Source of the DNA: Lunularia cruciata
Taxonomy: Eukaryota; Streptophyta; Marchantiopsida; Lunulariales; Lunulariaceae
Length of the DNA stretch: 64,000 bases
Assembly: GCA_948567375.1 (NCBI GenBank)
Contig: OX419756.1
Span: forward strand, 19,907,001-19,971,000
Direction: 5' to 3'
Position 1 is the first letter of the stretch. Each line of letters opens with the position of its first letter. The translations under genes were made by a program, and so were the position numbers. Below are positions 23,188 to 36,079 of this stretch, one piece after another. A model generated the notes under the pieces. That model worked only from the letters and a program-made list of their open reading frames with translations. It searched no databases and was not told the DNA's origin.

Positions 23188-26100
23188 AAAATACAAAGGA
23201 ATGAATGCAAATCGAGTTCAAATTTGATGACTAAACAATGGAACTACTACCTGCTAAGAAGCGCAAGGAATTTTGCTTCTTTCGGAACATTATGCAATCT
23301 GCTGCACAGATTGGATAAACGTCAGATTCTCCAGAATATATCAGGAAGAAATTTGGTCCGAATGCTCAAGATCGTGATCCGCTGTGCAGTAATAAGAAGT
23401 GAATGATACTCAAAGCTGCCAGGCTCATGAAAGAGATGAGCTCGAGTCACCAGGTGAGCCATACTAATCCTGGCATGAGCATGCACAGGTCACAAACTTG
23501 CAATCAGGCTCGGCTAGTAGTATTTAGTAGTTTTGAGTTCATATTGCGTTAATGTGAGCAAGAGCGATAGCTACAAAGTAAGCCAGTATTGTACTGAAGG
23601 TTTGGTATTCCAACTTGACAGAAGATCAAGTTGGAATGATCGAGTTGACCATAAAATTCCTGCCAAGTCATGATTCTTGCATCATATCCTTTGTCAGTAG
23701 GTATCGCTCATACTGAATCCTCCACCGCGAATCTCAGAACATCAAGACGATTAGCTGGTTATGGATTGTGAGCCCAATTGGAAACATGCACATACACAAA
23801 CATTTCTGCTAAGCCAAGCTCAACAATTCAGTAATGTAGTAGCATAGATAAGCAAAAAGGCTCAGCAACCCCTGTGGCTTCTCCGTCTGCTGCTGTACAT
23901 CTCAATGTGAGCAGTCCTATATCCTATGGGAGAATAGCTCACTTTTCCCCAACGTATTAAAGTCTAAAGAGTCACAGAACAGAAAACTCTCCATGAAGAA
24001 ACTCTTGGGCCGCACTCTGACCTTTTGAAGCGTGCAGAAAGAACATGAAGGATAAAGTTGTGTACCTTATTTTGATAGTCGTCCACCATCTTGGGTTCAC
24101 CCATCCCCATCGTATCCTCTGAGCAACGAAACTGTCACAGCGCCTGACTACAATGAGTAAATACCTGCAAAAATTTACAAGAATAGCAAATGTCTTTGTT
24201 TCCAGCAATCAACTCTCTTCTTAAAGAGGCCACGGGCAAGCTCAAATCATTTTGCTCCAAATCCAAAACAGAATAGGACAGAACATCACTCGATTCTTTG
24301 CTCAGAAGGAGCTACTAAGTTCCCAAATAAGATTTCACTTCCTAGTAGCCGAACCGATGGATCTCGCTGTTCTTGTGAGATTGTAAGAAGAAATACATCT
24401 GCACCTTTATGTGTTTCGAGAACCTTGAAGCAGTAGTATACACCCCACTGCCAGACACGGGGTGCAACTGCTGTTTGCCAAGTGCTTCAGTATGCACTCA
24501 AGCTTTGATGTAGGCTTATTTGCTGAGTTCAGCTCCGAATAGAAGGGATCCACGAGGGCTGTCTCTCACTCATGACTGTACAGACAATCGTAGGGGAGCA
24601 ACGACACTTTAGTACTCTTCACAGTGCTAGTAGCTACGCAAGGCTGCGCGTAGCGCAACTGGAAACGGTAGGAACGTCTAGAACCTCGTGCCTGTAAGAT
24701 CTTAAACTACCTGTCTCAAGCTTTCCCTCGAGCGCCCTTATTCTCGTGGGTCTCTGGGTATAGTTACTTGTACCGCAGCTTCTAACAGGGCCCATAACTC
24801 CCTGTACTCCTCTTTCACCCACCCACTCCCACCTTTTGCCTCCTCCATTCGCCTTTGCATCCCCATCTCTTTACAATGTCTGTCTGGATCTCGCCATAGG
24901 ATCTAAACCCGTACAAGATTCAACGTAGTTCACATCGCTTGAGTGTGCACATATTGAAATCATTACATAAAAATACCTGGTAAAGACTTCTCTTTTCCTA
25001 GGTCCTGGTAAAGACCCATTCTTACCACAATAGAAATTGAGTGAACGACGTCTGAGGACAGTAATCTTTGATGAATTCGGTCACTTTAACAATGTACCTC
25101 TAGCAGGATTCGCGAGCGAGTACTCTTGCGTTACTGGAGATTCTGTACATGTGTCGGTAGCTTGAGTAACTCACTTTGCAACGGCACGAAGGACGAAGTT
25201 AGGGACGAGTGAGAAGATGGCCATAGTGAGAGAAGCTAAGTGAGGTGAGTAAGTGAAACTTTCAGAGCGAGCGCGGAGAACGACTCGTCGGACATTTCAG
25301 ATAGGGTGCAGATTGAGCTCACTTGAAGTAATTCTATCAGAATGAATCATCAATCGCAATCTCGGGCCCAATGAACTCGTCATCGCCGCGTACAGCAGCA
25401 ACAACAAACTCAGCCAAATCGAGTTTCATTTTCGAAGAGAGCTCCCCTGTTAGGACTTCCCAAATATAGCTGATAGAGGAATAAAGATGTGGAGTCATTA
25501 CCTCACTCCAACTGTATTTCCATAACAAACTGAATTGGCTATTATCCGAGCCTGAAACGCAGCAATATTGTTGGTGCATACCTACAAGTTTGTGTGTCAT
25601 GATAAGTTAGGTTAGATCCAATGGTTACTAATTCCTACGCCAAACAAGCTGAGTACTTATCGGATAGCGAAATATGTGCAACCCTAAGCGGGATAATATG
25701 TTGTGATCAGGTTTGATTTCATTGGTATTATGACTTCTATGCGGAAACTCCATCCCCTCTGACTAGTGATGTATTAGGGGGAAATGCTGATCTGTAACCT
25801 TCACGAGCACAATTACTTCAAAGATATACTGAATCCGTCCGGGATTTCATCCGTAACTTTTGACAGTGAAGGTCCAGCCTTAGATTGTATACTTCCTCTC
25901 TTACTGACTGAGGTATCCAGTTAGGCACATGATTTGAGCTGATTATGTAATAGAATGAATACAGTCCCTCACATTCTAAAAGAAAGGCGCGGAAGATAGT
26001 TCAACAGACCAGTTGCGCTGGCCAAGAATATTCAACATATGTATACGTAATGTGGAAGATGGGCGATTGCTTCTGTCAGAACCATCAGAGCATGTTGTGT

Positions 26101-29100
26101 GATTTCTTGATGGACATTTCACCGAGTACATGTATACATGGCCAATTATTGCCTCCTTTGATGAGATACCAGTCAGCAAAGTGTCTGTAGTTTCCAACTA
26201 GATTTGATCTGCATGATCTCACAAATCTGCGCATGTCAACGAAATAGAAACTGTAACATAAAGTGCAGATAAAGTGCTCCGTTATGCTTAGTTAATCTCC
26301 CTTTTAGTTAGTAGTACTCTCCTTTAAACTTGCATCGTTACGCATCAGCACTTGATTAGTACACCTGCCTAACCTTCAGGAACACACGATTTGTACGAAA
26401 ACTGACTTATATGTCTGCAGCAAGATTCCATATAAACTTAGCGATCACATGAAGTAGATTACTGTAAGTCTTGGAGGATAGAATGCTGCATATTATAAGT
26501 ATCTCGGCAACGAATTGATAGTTATTTGAGGGTATGATTTTTTTTCTCGATGCCGCCTCCTCTGTCGATGAAGTATATGCAGTGCATGCAGGAACTTTCA
26601 TTGGTTGCAATGTTGTTACCGTACTCCCATTGTGAATCTCACAGTTCTGTCAGCTCATAAGTTACGAGTAATCTTTATACTTTAAACAGTTACAAATCTT
26701 AATAGTACCCACAGAGGATAAGCACCCACAAGAGGTTTTACCAATGGGCCCATTTAATCTTTGTGCCATCAAGTATTCTCTTCATATAGCCTAAATTTTG
26801 ACTAAGTAATCAAGGCATCCCGCAACTTTGAGTACTACCTGACAATAAGTCATAAACAAAAGCCTAAGGAACTGAGTCGATGACATGAGAGGGACGGAGC
26901 TCACCGTCCCTACATAACCTCAATATTTTTTCATAACTAAAGTGGCTATGTGAACCAGGTGGCCATGCACTTGTTCGTACATCAGACCTGGGATGACAGG
27001 CACAGTAAAATTATATCACGGATAGATCAAGAGTACCGTCATCAACTTTCCAAGGAATCTGTTTAATATTTCCGATTAATGAGGCTAAGCTGAATCGATG
27101 GCACTTTCCCATTTTATTCTTTACAGTAACATATCTATGGCATAAGCGACCATTGTCAACAATTGTCAAGGTTCTCATCGGCAGGTTTGTCTCCTTCGAT
27201 TGTGCCAGCTAGCTAGCTCATCACATGAGTTTGACATGGAACTTTCGAGTACCGATTAACTGATGAGTAACGAACGACACTAAACATTCTGGTGTCATGA
27301 GGAACTTCTACTAATTGAAACCGGGGTCCGCAGTCACTGGAACTACGATGAACTTGCATGAGATGACTGCTCCCGGTTTATCTGTATTCCTTGTTGATGA
27401 CTCTGTACGAGAAAGGATGATCTGAGGCAGGAAGATGCTAGCAGTTGTATCATGAATGATCACGAATCTGCTGACTTTAGTTTTAGGAGCTCTTTAAAGG
27501 TGAAAGGAGAAACTCTGTACTCACCAGGGAAATGAGTAGATGTCAATCCCTTCATATTTTCAGACGATGAAAAGTGATTGCATGGAACCATTGTCTTCTT
27601 AAGGCGCTACCTGTCAGCTTGATAGGAGTATCTGTGGTGGTCGTGCGGTTGACTCAGTCAACTTAGAGTTCTACGGACACAATTCGATTTCTGAAGGGAT
27701 GAAGTACTAAACACAATTTCGTCAATTCTGAAAGCTGAGATACCACCAGTTTCAGGTGGGGGCCAATGTGACGGTTCACTACTGACACTCGGCCCCATTC
27801 TTAATTTCAGATGTATATTTACCGACGTCTCCTCCAAGGTCGTATGTATACTTGTCACGATTCATACATCTTTGATTTGGTTACGTTGGTGAACTGCAAA
27901 TGCCGTCTAAGAATCGAGTCTCGACTATAGCATGACGTGACCACGGATAGGTCACCCTACCAGCGCCTGTACAGCAATATAACTTGTGGACCACTGAACC
28001 AGAATTAAGATCAGATTGTATCATGTGTTCGTACTGACGGCACACTAAGGTCACTCTCAATCCGAAAGCAAAGCCCATGTTCTAAAGTGCAATCCGGCGG
28101 ATGAAGTTGGTGGTCAAAGGATTTTAACAATCTGGTGTTCTTCATATAAGATTATTCGCCTTATCCCTGTCAGTGACTTCTCACTGCTGTGGTCAGGTCG
28201 TCCTCGAGGTGGGAGTCTTATGGCATATCCACCCTTTAGCGGACATCTGTGTGTTTCAGATTGGGAGGAGAGTCGGGACATACTTACAGTCTGAGCTCAA
28301 GTTAGATTTACCAGACTACGAAATAATGGAGGGAAGAGCCGCAGAGCAGTGATTCAGAAGTATGTCTACTTTATGTAAGTAAGGAGATGTTTCAACTCTC
28401 AACATCTACTAGAAATAGTACAGAATTGACTTTCGTGAGAAAGAATGTCGTGTGTAGACTGCTTATCTGGACGACTGGATCCCCTCGAATCCTGTGTTTC
28501 AGCCGGATCTTGGTGTTCAGATGGTACAAGAAGACCCAATTCCTTGCTGTCGGTCGACAATAGTGAGCTTTCCGGGGTTGGTATTTGTTTAGATCTTGAC
28601 ACGAGATCCACAGTATATCTGACATGAATAGAAACGATCCCCAGTTTAGTAAAATTGTGCGGTACTTCTAGGCTTTCTTTGCCTACGCTGATTTCTTACG
28701 TCGTTCCGTTTTGGGTCGGTGTTCTAAGCCCCATCAGGTGTCCTGCATTACCACAATCCAATCACCTTCGGACGCGCCTAGGTGCACTGTCGTTCATACC
28801 CGCCAGAATGGGAGGCTTACGGTAAACAGAGTGTATTAAAGCTTTAATTAAGTAAACCTGTACATCAAATTATCAGGTTTCGACATATCCGGAGAGATCA
28901 ATTTGTGAGCAAAATTGATTGATTTGATTGATGCGAAATCCGAAGCAGAAGGTAACGAGAAACGAATGTTACCCCACCATGTCCACGGTGTGTATTAAGT
29001 CAAAAGGTTCGAGAAAGTCATACGAGTTGCACAACTTTATCAATCTCCAACTCTAACACGATGGACGTGCATTGATTCATAAAATGCTTGGCTCCTTTAG

Positions 29101-31058
29101 ACCCTTCTTAATCTTGCAGGTGTCTGTTCGCTGGTAGCTGTCAGAGACTGAGTGAGTCATGAGCAGAGCTCTCCGGAGCCAGCTTGGTTGACCATAAAAT
29201 ACCCGCTTGAGTCTGGAGCTTGTAGGTGAACACAAATTAGAGATTTTCGATGAAAATCATGAACTTCAGGTCAGGCCGTAAACTTCAGGTCAGAGTCAGC
29301 GAGCACAGTAGTTATCGTCGTATCAATAAAGCTATGGACAGGCTTTCCAAATCATGAAATGTCGATGGGATCTATGGTAGCTGGAAATCTCGTGGTCTCA
29401 GGTCGATTGTGACCACGAGATTCCCAGCTCGGTGGAACTGGAGCTGCCTATTTGAACTATAAACTCTAACCCCCAACTAAATCCCGGATCCTGCAGCATA
29501 TGAGGGTCTTTGATATTTACACAAGTGATTACTTATAGACGTCTGACTTGTCATCAGGGTTTCATTTTAAGGCAAATGAATGTCAAGCCAGATGAATGCG
29601 CAGATTTAAAATGCTGAAATCGATTGTTAGAACTGTGGGCGGCTATGCAGCCTTTGAGTTTGAGTTCTCCCACTTTACTAACTTATACTATCACGAATCA
29701 ATGTGATAGTCAGCCTTTCCGTCTGCTCTGTCCTTCAGTATCCTGGGTCATATAGCTCAGTAAGTAAAGCGTACATAGTGTTTCCTCTTAAAACCGGATT
29801 GGTATTCCCACTCTTCCCCCCACCTCTCTTTGAGAGCCATTTACTGGCAAATGGTTACTGTCGTGTCGTTGGAAAGTCCCAGTATTTCTGTGCATCGCAC
29901 TTAATGGAGAGACTCTTGTATGGTCGAACAGTTATACAGGAACCATTGAATGCATGCACATAAGAGTGCTTCCGTGCACCAGAATCGAACTGTGCATGCA
30001 TCTTCACACGAATCGGTCAACATTCACTTTCCTACCCCAGATAGAATGGAACCGAAGATGGTGCTGTCATCTCTACCTTTGAGCTGTTTATTCAGGTCTT
30101 TAAGGAAGCGAGATTGCTTCCCAAGAAAATCTCATATTTTCCCACAGCTTCACCCACACAGCTACAATTTGATACATCTTATCAGGAGCTTGAAATCCAA
30201 AATCTTTGGACCTTGGTTGCGAGGCATGAACTTGGATAGCTCTTGGGATGCTACCATTGACAGAAATAACGAAGAGGTTCTTCGTTGTGCAAGAAATGGT
30301 TTGTCCTGGTATGGATTGGGATCCCAACCTAAAGCATATATGTTGAAATCGAGTACTTCAGGATTTCTTCCGCGTGGTTTGTTGACTACTGTATAATGAA
30401 ATTGGCCGTAAAAGAAGTAGTTGTGACGCAGAGTTGCTAAGTCTATCAATCATGTAGTCTCCTGTCGATCCCACCAGCCAAATCTCTCTTACGTCTACCG
30501 CATTCGATCACTGTCACAGTGAAGTCCGAGAAGGTTAACCAGTGAATCTCCATTATGCACCCCTCGACATATCCCAGACCGCTTTTAATGTAGGTGTCTG
30601 CAAAGAAATGGTGGGAGCTGCGCAATACTACTGTAGCTTTCAAGATTATGCCACACGATACTGCAGAAGTGAAATTTTATCCCGGAATTTTGAGCTTCAG
30701 GCCCAACGTGCACTGCATTCCACCCTCCCTCCTGAGGTTTTGAACGATCAATGGACTCTCGTCCTCTGAGACGAAGCGAAGACATGATGTCACTGTACTT
30801 TCAGCTGAAACCCTATGTGCGTTTCAGACCAAGGGTCGACCGTAAAGCTTCGAGCAACTGTAGCCGCACATAATCTGATCCTGACAATGGTTTCTGAAGA
30901 CTGGAATGACTGCAGCGTGGCTTGAGGGGATTCTTTGCACTTAGACAATAGAGGCGACGAAAGGGTTGGGAACAAGGGCAACAAACGCGGCATCAGTGTA
31001 ATAAGATTGAAGGTGAGAGTGCATCGAGCTGCAGCTCATGAAGTAAGTGGGGGAAGAC
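23188..31058. other. Long intergenic stretch without a nameable gene
   Basis: The first part presumably holds the NPF promoter. Several minus-strand open stretches look mildly coding: 25600-25337 ending KMKLDLAEFVVAAVRGDD, 26197-25976, 27858-27658 and 28611-28399. I could not connect them with splice sites or assign a family. The plus-strand ORF 29950-30396 also lacks any recognisable domain. A strong hairpin lies at 29380-29428. They could be remnants of a decayed or fast-evolving gene. Confidence 0.4.
29380..29428. repeat. Inverted repeat, 18-bp arms with 13-nt loop
   Basis: The left arm 29380-29397 (GCTGGAAATCTCGTGGTC) pairs with the right arm 29411-29428 (GACCACGAGATTCCCAGC) with one mismatch. 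It would form a stable hairpin in RNA from either strand. It lies in an intergenic stretch. It may be a small-RNA precursor, a fold-back element or chance. Confidence 0.55.
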
Positions 31059-32247
31059 ATGGCTGGCGTTGGGGAGCTGAGGAGGCTGGCGCTAGCCTGT
31101 TGTAAACTGTACATATCGGACAGCAAAAATGTGAAGGCTTTGGAGACGATAGAGAGGGCTGCTAGAAGCCAGAGACTCGCACCTCTGCTTCACACCTTCG
31201 AGGATAAAGAGTACAACAGAGTTGGCTACACAGTTGCAGGTCCCTTGCCGTTTCCAATTCATGGTGAATCGGATTCATCTTTTGTGCCAGAAAAATCTCT
31301 ACCTATTCGTACAGCAGTGATGGGTATGGTGAAGACAGCAGTTGCAAGCATCGATCTCCGGGAGCACTTCGGTACGCATCCCCGATTAGGAGTGGTGGAT
31401 CATCTCTGCTTCCACGGTCTGGGATCGGCATCTTTAGAGCAAGTGGTTTCCTTGACTCGAACAGTAGCGGCCGACATTGCTTCAGATCTTGAAGGTTTGC
31501 TACCCGATGTACATATCAAATTTCAATTTTTCTAGACATCAAACACACGGTCCAATTTAGGAAAAGCTTTGAGGGACTCTCATTATCTCATTAATAGACA
31601 AAAGATTTTATCAGCTTAAAGTGGCGACCGACAGCGCTTTGAATTGTACACTGGAGGAGCTTTTAGAAATGTGGTGAGAATACACAAGAGTTCTTTTTAC
31701 ATGAGGGACTTACACGAAATTTCGCGGATGTGCAGTTCCTACATTCTTGTACGGTGCTGCTCATCCAGATAGAAGACCTCTAGATGCGATACGAAGAGAA
31801 TTAGGCTTCTTCCGCTCGAATTCACAGGGACAGTGGGTGGGAACTCCAGAGCTTCCAGCTTCTTTGACACCAGATTTTGGACCAACGACAGCGTCTCCCA
31901 AAACAGGAGTCGTGATTGTAGGTGCTTGTCCTTGGGTGACGAACTATAATGTCCCAATTCAATCTGTGGACCTGAAAATTGGGCGTAAAATTGCACGGAG
32001 AGTGAGCCAAAGAGGAGGTGGTCTAGCAGAGGTTCAGGCCATGGCTTTGCTGCACGGTGATGATGGCATGGAAATTGCTTGCAATCTTCTGGATGAGGAG
32101 AGGTCATCCCCAGAGATGGTACAAAACTTGGTGCATCAGTTGGGTAAAGCTGAAGGTCTGGAAGTCGGGAAAGGCTACTTGACAGGGCACTCAAATGATG
32201 AAATCTTTGAACTTGCTCTCGAGAAGCTCTTCTCATTCCCGAAGTGA
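31059..32247 (+). CDS. Formiminotransferase-like protein (plant FTCD N-domain type)
   Basis: Two exons, 31059-31494 and 31736-32247, join in phase (GAA-G|TT) to give 315 residues. The protein matches the formiminotransferase domain. Motifs include THPRLGVVDHLCF at residues 106-118 (His107 sits where the family has its catalytic HP motif), PTFLYGAAH after the splice, IRRELGFF, and GACPWVTNYNVPI in the C-terminal subdomain. In animals this domain transfers a formimino group from formiminoglutamate to tetrahydrofolate and is fused to a cyclodeaminase. The plant type lacks the cyclodeaminase, and its natural reaction in one-carbon metabolism is less certain. The ATG at 31059 fits the N terminus; an upstream in-frame GTG at 31047 is not a start. 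No targeting peptide is obvious. Confidence 0.9.
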
Positions 32248-33769
32248 TGACAAACTGGTTTATGGCCTCGTGTTAGTTGAAAACCTTATGTTTTGTTAAA
32301 ACTACCCCCAGTTGTAACAACTACATAGTCACTGTGAGCCCCTCCCAGCGTTGATTGCTTAGACAGGCTGGCCCATCAAGGGTAGTGAGATTGGAATGGA
32401 ATGTGCGGGATTCCAAGTTCAAGAGTGGGCAACTTGTCCGAACTGGATCATAACCTGTCACTCAATTACATTCTTGCTCCAGCATAACTTTACCTGGCGC
32501 TGGCATGTCCGGAACCCTTAACCTCGTTTTATTACAGCGGGTTCTCCAAGCAAAATTAGCTTCTGCAAAACAAGACATTTAATGCAAATAACGATCTGAG
32601 CTTTTCATCCAAAGTGAGATGATGGAGAAGTAAGAAGCACGAGGTAGAGATCTTCCTGGATGTTCCAACTCTTAAACAAACTCTTTAAACATTGCTAACG
32701 AGTCGGAGCACCTTTGATTTCTCTTCAGCTTAGGAGTGTACCGATACGGTGACCAAAGAACCTCTAGTTAGTTGCTTGAAATAGGACTTACACGTAAACT
32801 GTAAACTGTCTCCAGGAGGGAGCCTCTGATGAACAATGTTTACCGACTAGAAATACAGAGGGTAAATGTAGCACCAAGCTTATACCAACAGCTCGAAATC
32901 GACGATCTAATGGGATCATGCCCATACATGTGTTCACTAGTTTAAAGTTGAAGTTTCTGATATTCCAGACCAGTCAAGCTTCTTCACAATTCATCTGTAT
33001 GACATTAAGAACCGAATAAAGATAGGCTAATACATCCGGAAGCTAAAATCAAATTGAATGTCAGCACAATCTGTCAACGGCAATCACCTGGAAGAACAAC
33101 AAAGTATTCCATCAACTGGCGTCCAGTACTCCCGACAGGACGAAAACTCAGCATATGCTAGAATCTACACTAGAGTCAGACTAATGGTACAGCACAAAAT
33201 CTGTCAAACCAAGTGTTAGTACAGCAGTTACGTTCCATATAAGTTGAGCTGTCCCGAATCATGAGAGGCTACAGTTCAGGTTTTCAGTCTCTGCTCTGAA
33301 AATCTGAAGTCCGACAACATTCTCATAGAAGCGCTAATTCAGAAGTCAAGAAGGTATGACAGATCAAAGCCATAAAATTTGAACAGGAAAGATGCGAAAC
33401 CCTAATACCAGAGACGAGGGAGACATAGAAATCTGTACCAAGTCAGCTATCACATAGTGACTGCGGATTTTTATCTACGATCTTTCAATGTTCCACAAAG
33501 TATCAGCACTTAAGTCCAATACATGCAAGTTAATATTTGCTCCCTCGCAGATATCAATTGCACAACCTCTGTACCTCCCAGTGTCTGAATCAAGTGGATT
33601 TTGAGGTGAAGCACTCATCCACCCCACCACTAAAAGTTGACCTTGGAAGTACCTCACTTATGTCGTTCGACTACTGCAATAAATGATGCTTCCGAATTCT
33701 CTTGAATGGTATCATTGTGAGCATTCACTTGCTCGCAAAAGGAAACAAACTGCTTAATAATGTGCAACC
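32248..33769. other. Intergenic region between convergent genes
   Basis: This holds the 3' flanks of the plus-strand formiminotransferase gene and the minus-strand ferredoxin-like gene. No open frame of coding character, RNA gene or repeat is evident. Confidence 0.5.
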
Positions 33770-34228
33770 TTAGTTGGACATCCAGGGCCTAGCTTCAGGA
33801 ATTGCGAACGCCATCCCATCAAGCTTGCGGTCCAGCACGATTTGGCAAGCAAGTCTGGTGTGGATATCCACGGCCTGTCCCTTAGGTTGATGCTTTTCCA
33901 AAATATCCATCTCGTCCTCTGTCCTAGGAGGCAATTTCTCGAGCCATTCGCCGGCCACACTCACCTCGCACTCAGCTCCACACTGCGGAAGATCCTCCGT
34001 CCTGTGAGAAGCTCCATCTATCAATCCATTTCTGACCAGAGTTTTCAACAAGGTCTGTCCCACCAGTCCCCTGATCGCATACCGGCTCCCATTCTCCTCG
34101 GCAATCGCTGTGAGTTTGATCGTGCTCTCGAGCACTTTCGGTGCTGATCTTGGCACAGCACTAGCCACGCTCGCCGCCACTGTGTGCGCGTACCGCACCT
34201 GCACCAGCCTCCTCAATGCTGCAGCCAT
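33770..34228 (-). CDS. Mitochondrial complex I ferredoxin-like protein (C1-FDX type)
   Basis: A single coding exon encodes 152 residues. The first 25 or so residues are basic and Ser/Ala-rich without acids (MAAALRRLVQVRYAHTV...), as in a mitochondrial presequence. The rest matches the adrenodoxin-type fold of the plant protein known as C1-FDX (Arabidopsis At3g07480), part of the bridge in plant respiratory complex I. Conserved blocks are GLVGQTLLK, LPQCGAECEV, EWLEKLPPRT and TRLACQIVL. Only three cysteines occur (83, 87, 128), where a true [2Fe-2S] adrenodoxin has four ligands. To my knowledge this is a feature of the whole plant family, so it probably does not carry a normal cluster. The ATG at 34228 is preferred over an upstream in-frame GTG at 34234, which is the first base after a splice acceptor. 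Confidence 0.88.
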   Translation of the reverse strand: MAAALRRLVQVRYAHTVAASVASAVPRSAPKVLESTIKLTAIAEENGSRYAIRGLVGQTLLKTLVRNGLIDGASHRTEDLPQCGAECEVSVAGEWLEKLPPRTEDEMDILEKHQPKGQAVDIHTRLACQIVLDRKLDGMAFAIPEARPWMSN

Positions 34229-34234
34229 CGCCAC

Positions 34235-34388
34235 CTACAATCACGACAACGAAACTGCCTTTAAGCATTCACATTGTTAACAAGACGGACATTCAGGAGT
34301 CACAATTCATCGATAAGAAAGAATTGACAGACATGAAAAAGATATGTTCACAAATGTGTCCCTTCCCTCCACTTAGATTACCACAAAC
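34235..34388 (-). other. Probable 5' UTR intron of the complex I ferredoxin-like gene
   Basis: On the minus strand CGTCAG|GTTTGTGG at 34388 and GATTGTAG|GTGGCGATG at 34235 form a GT-AG pair that ends six bases before the start codon. A leader intron is common in plant genes. It is not proven without a transcript. Confidence 0.45.
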
Positions 34389-36079
34389 CTGACGAGGATA
34401 AACAGCCTCGGAACCAAAGCTACCCCGACATCCTTCTTCCGAAATCCAACAGAAAGATCTGACAAATACTGAGAGAGAAGTAATGATCGACGGTTTTGAG
34501 AATAGAAGTGAGACTTACCAATTTCCCGTGAAGAAGATGCTCCGGATAGAGATGTCTGAGATGTTCAGAGCTTCAGGCCAATGGGTGCAAATGCATGGGC
34601 GAGATAGTAAACTTACCAGTGGCAACAGGGGAACCCGAAGTGTTGTTCACCAACGAAGAACAAGCTGTGGTAATGCTTTGGTCAGTTTCTTCGGAAAGAG
34701 CTCTCTCACGTCGTAACTGGTACAGCATGAGATTGTCGACCCTTTGGAGGCGGAGTGGGTTTACTTATGGTTAAGTTCAAACTGTGACTGCAGACTGCAG
34801 TTCAGTACTAGAGGCCCAAACCAGGCCGTCTGCTCGACCATCTAGTTGGTTAGCATCCGTAGTTTCGTATTTCCACGGTAAAAAATGAAGGGATGTAATC
34901 CACTTGCTTCAAACGTGTTGCCAGCCATTCCTCCATGAACTCCCCGAATCAGGAAAGCACAATTACTCCCGAACTGCGTTTTAAATGCTCTAGAGTATAG
35001 ATTCTTACGGCTTGTAGTTAAAATTCTACATGATTTGCGGAGGCATACTTGTGGGAGATCCTTGACTGGTTTGCGACAACTATCGTGATTCGTAGTGATT
35101 TCGCTTCTCTAGATTATCCAGGCGTTCATGTGTCATTAGTACCAATGAGGCATCGAGTGAGGCATCGAGTGAGGCATCGATTTAAATCTAGAGTCGACTT
35201 CCGAGGTGGTCATCGTAGTCTGTCCGAGTGTAAAGCATACATTTCAGTGGCTCAGCGACAAAAAGAATTTTGCACTACCTGTAACGCAAAGATTCGGCTG
35301 AAGGTATCAACTCGGATGATGGGACAGAAATTATGTCGTATAGTGAATTTTGATGGCCAATCCTATTGGAGACATCATTAGAATGAGAGTAAGTCGTGGA
35401 AGTGAAATAAGGCGAATAATAATACACGAGCAAAGATCCTTTCCGGGTTTTACACAGTTCATGCACACGAGCTGGCACGTTAGTTCTCCTTCGCATCCTG
35501 CAGTAGCTGCCAAATATTCACACCGACGTTGCTTACACGTTGAAGCTTGTGAAACAGGACCGGGGTGCTGACTTGATGATTCTTGGGGAAAGATACCACA
35601 GCAAGTTTCTCCACGTCTAGGTAAGAACAAAATTAGGTCAGGAGATATCAAGAATGTTTTTCTTCGAGTAATTGTGGAGAACAGGTGTCTCTTCATAATC
35701 TATCATACACAAGTTACTCATATTGTTTAACCTGCTCTTCTGACAACTGCCAACGAGAAATATATTTACTGACGAAATTTCCGACTTGACAGGAAAGAAA
35801 TCTCCTCTCTGTGACTCGCTGAATTCAGATCAGTGATTTTCAGATCTATCACGTCAATCAACGTCAGTTGTGGCTTGGTACTCCACTTTACATGGGTTCC
35901 ATGAGATCGAAACCAGGAAGAAGTAAGCCCTCAGTATCACTCGCCACCAGTTTCATGATGGGTAAGTCCTCTCAATATCATAACTATCTAGAAATCATGA
36001 AACACTCCTCATGTGAGCGTCAAACAGACTCATGTACACATAGCAATAAGGGCCCACGTTCATTGCAGAGTTGAACTCG
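34389..36079. other. Intergenic, with a 12-bp minisatellite
   Basis: No gene is recognised. At 35146-35180 the unit TGAGGCATCGAG is repeated almost three times in tandem. Several overlapping open frames around 35050-35700 have no coding signature. Confidence 0.45.

Noticed and set aside
29748-29812. tRNA-like stretch (TAGCTCAGTAAGTAAAGCG resembles a D-arm)
   Set aside because: No matching acceptor stem, anticodon stem or T-arm consensus can be laid around it, so it is not a tRNA gene.
31047-31058. Upstream GTG start for the formiminotransferase gene
   Set aside because: Plant nuclear genes start at ATG; the ATG at 31059 fits the family N terminus.
34229-34234. GTG start for the complex I ferredoxin-like gene
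   Set aside because: The GTG is directly behind a splice acceptor and the ATG at 34228 starts a normal presequence.
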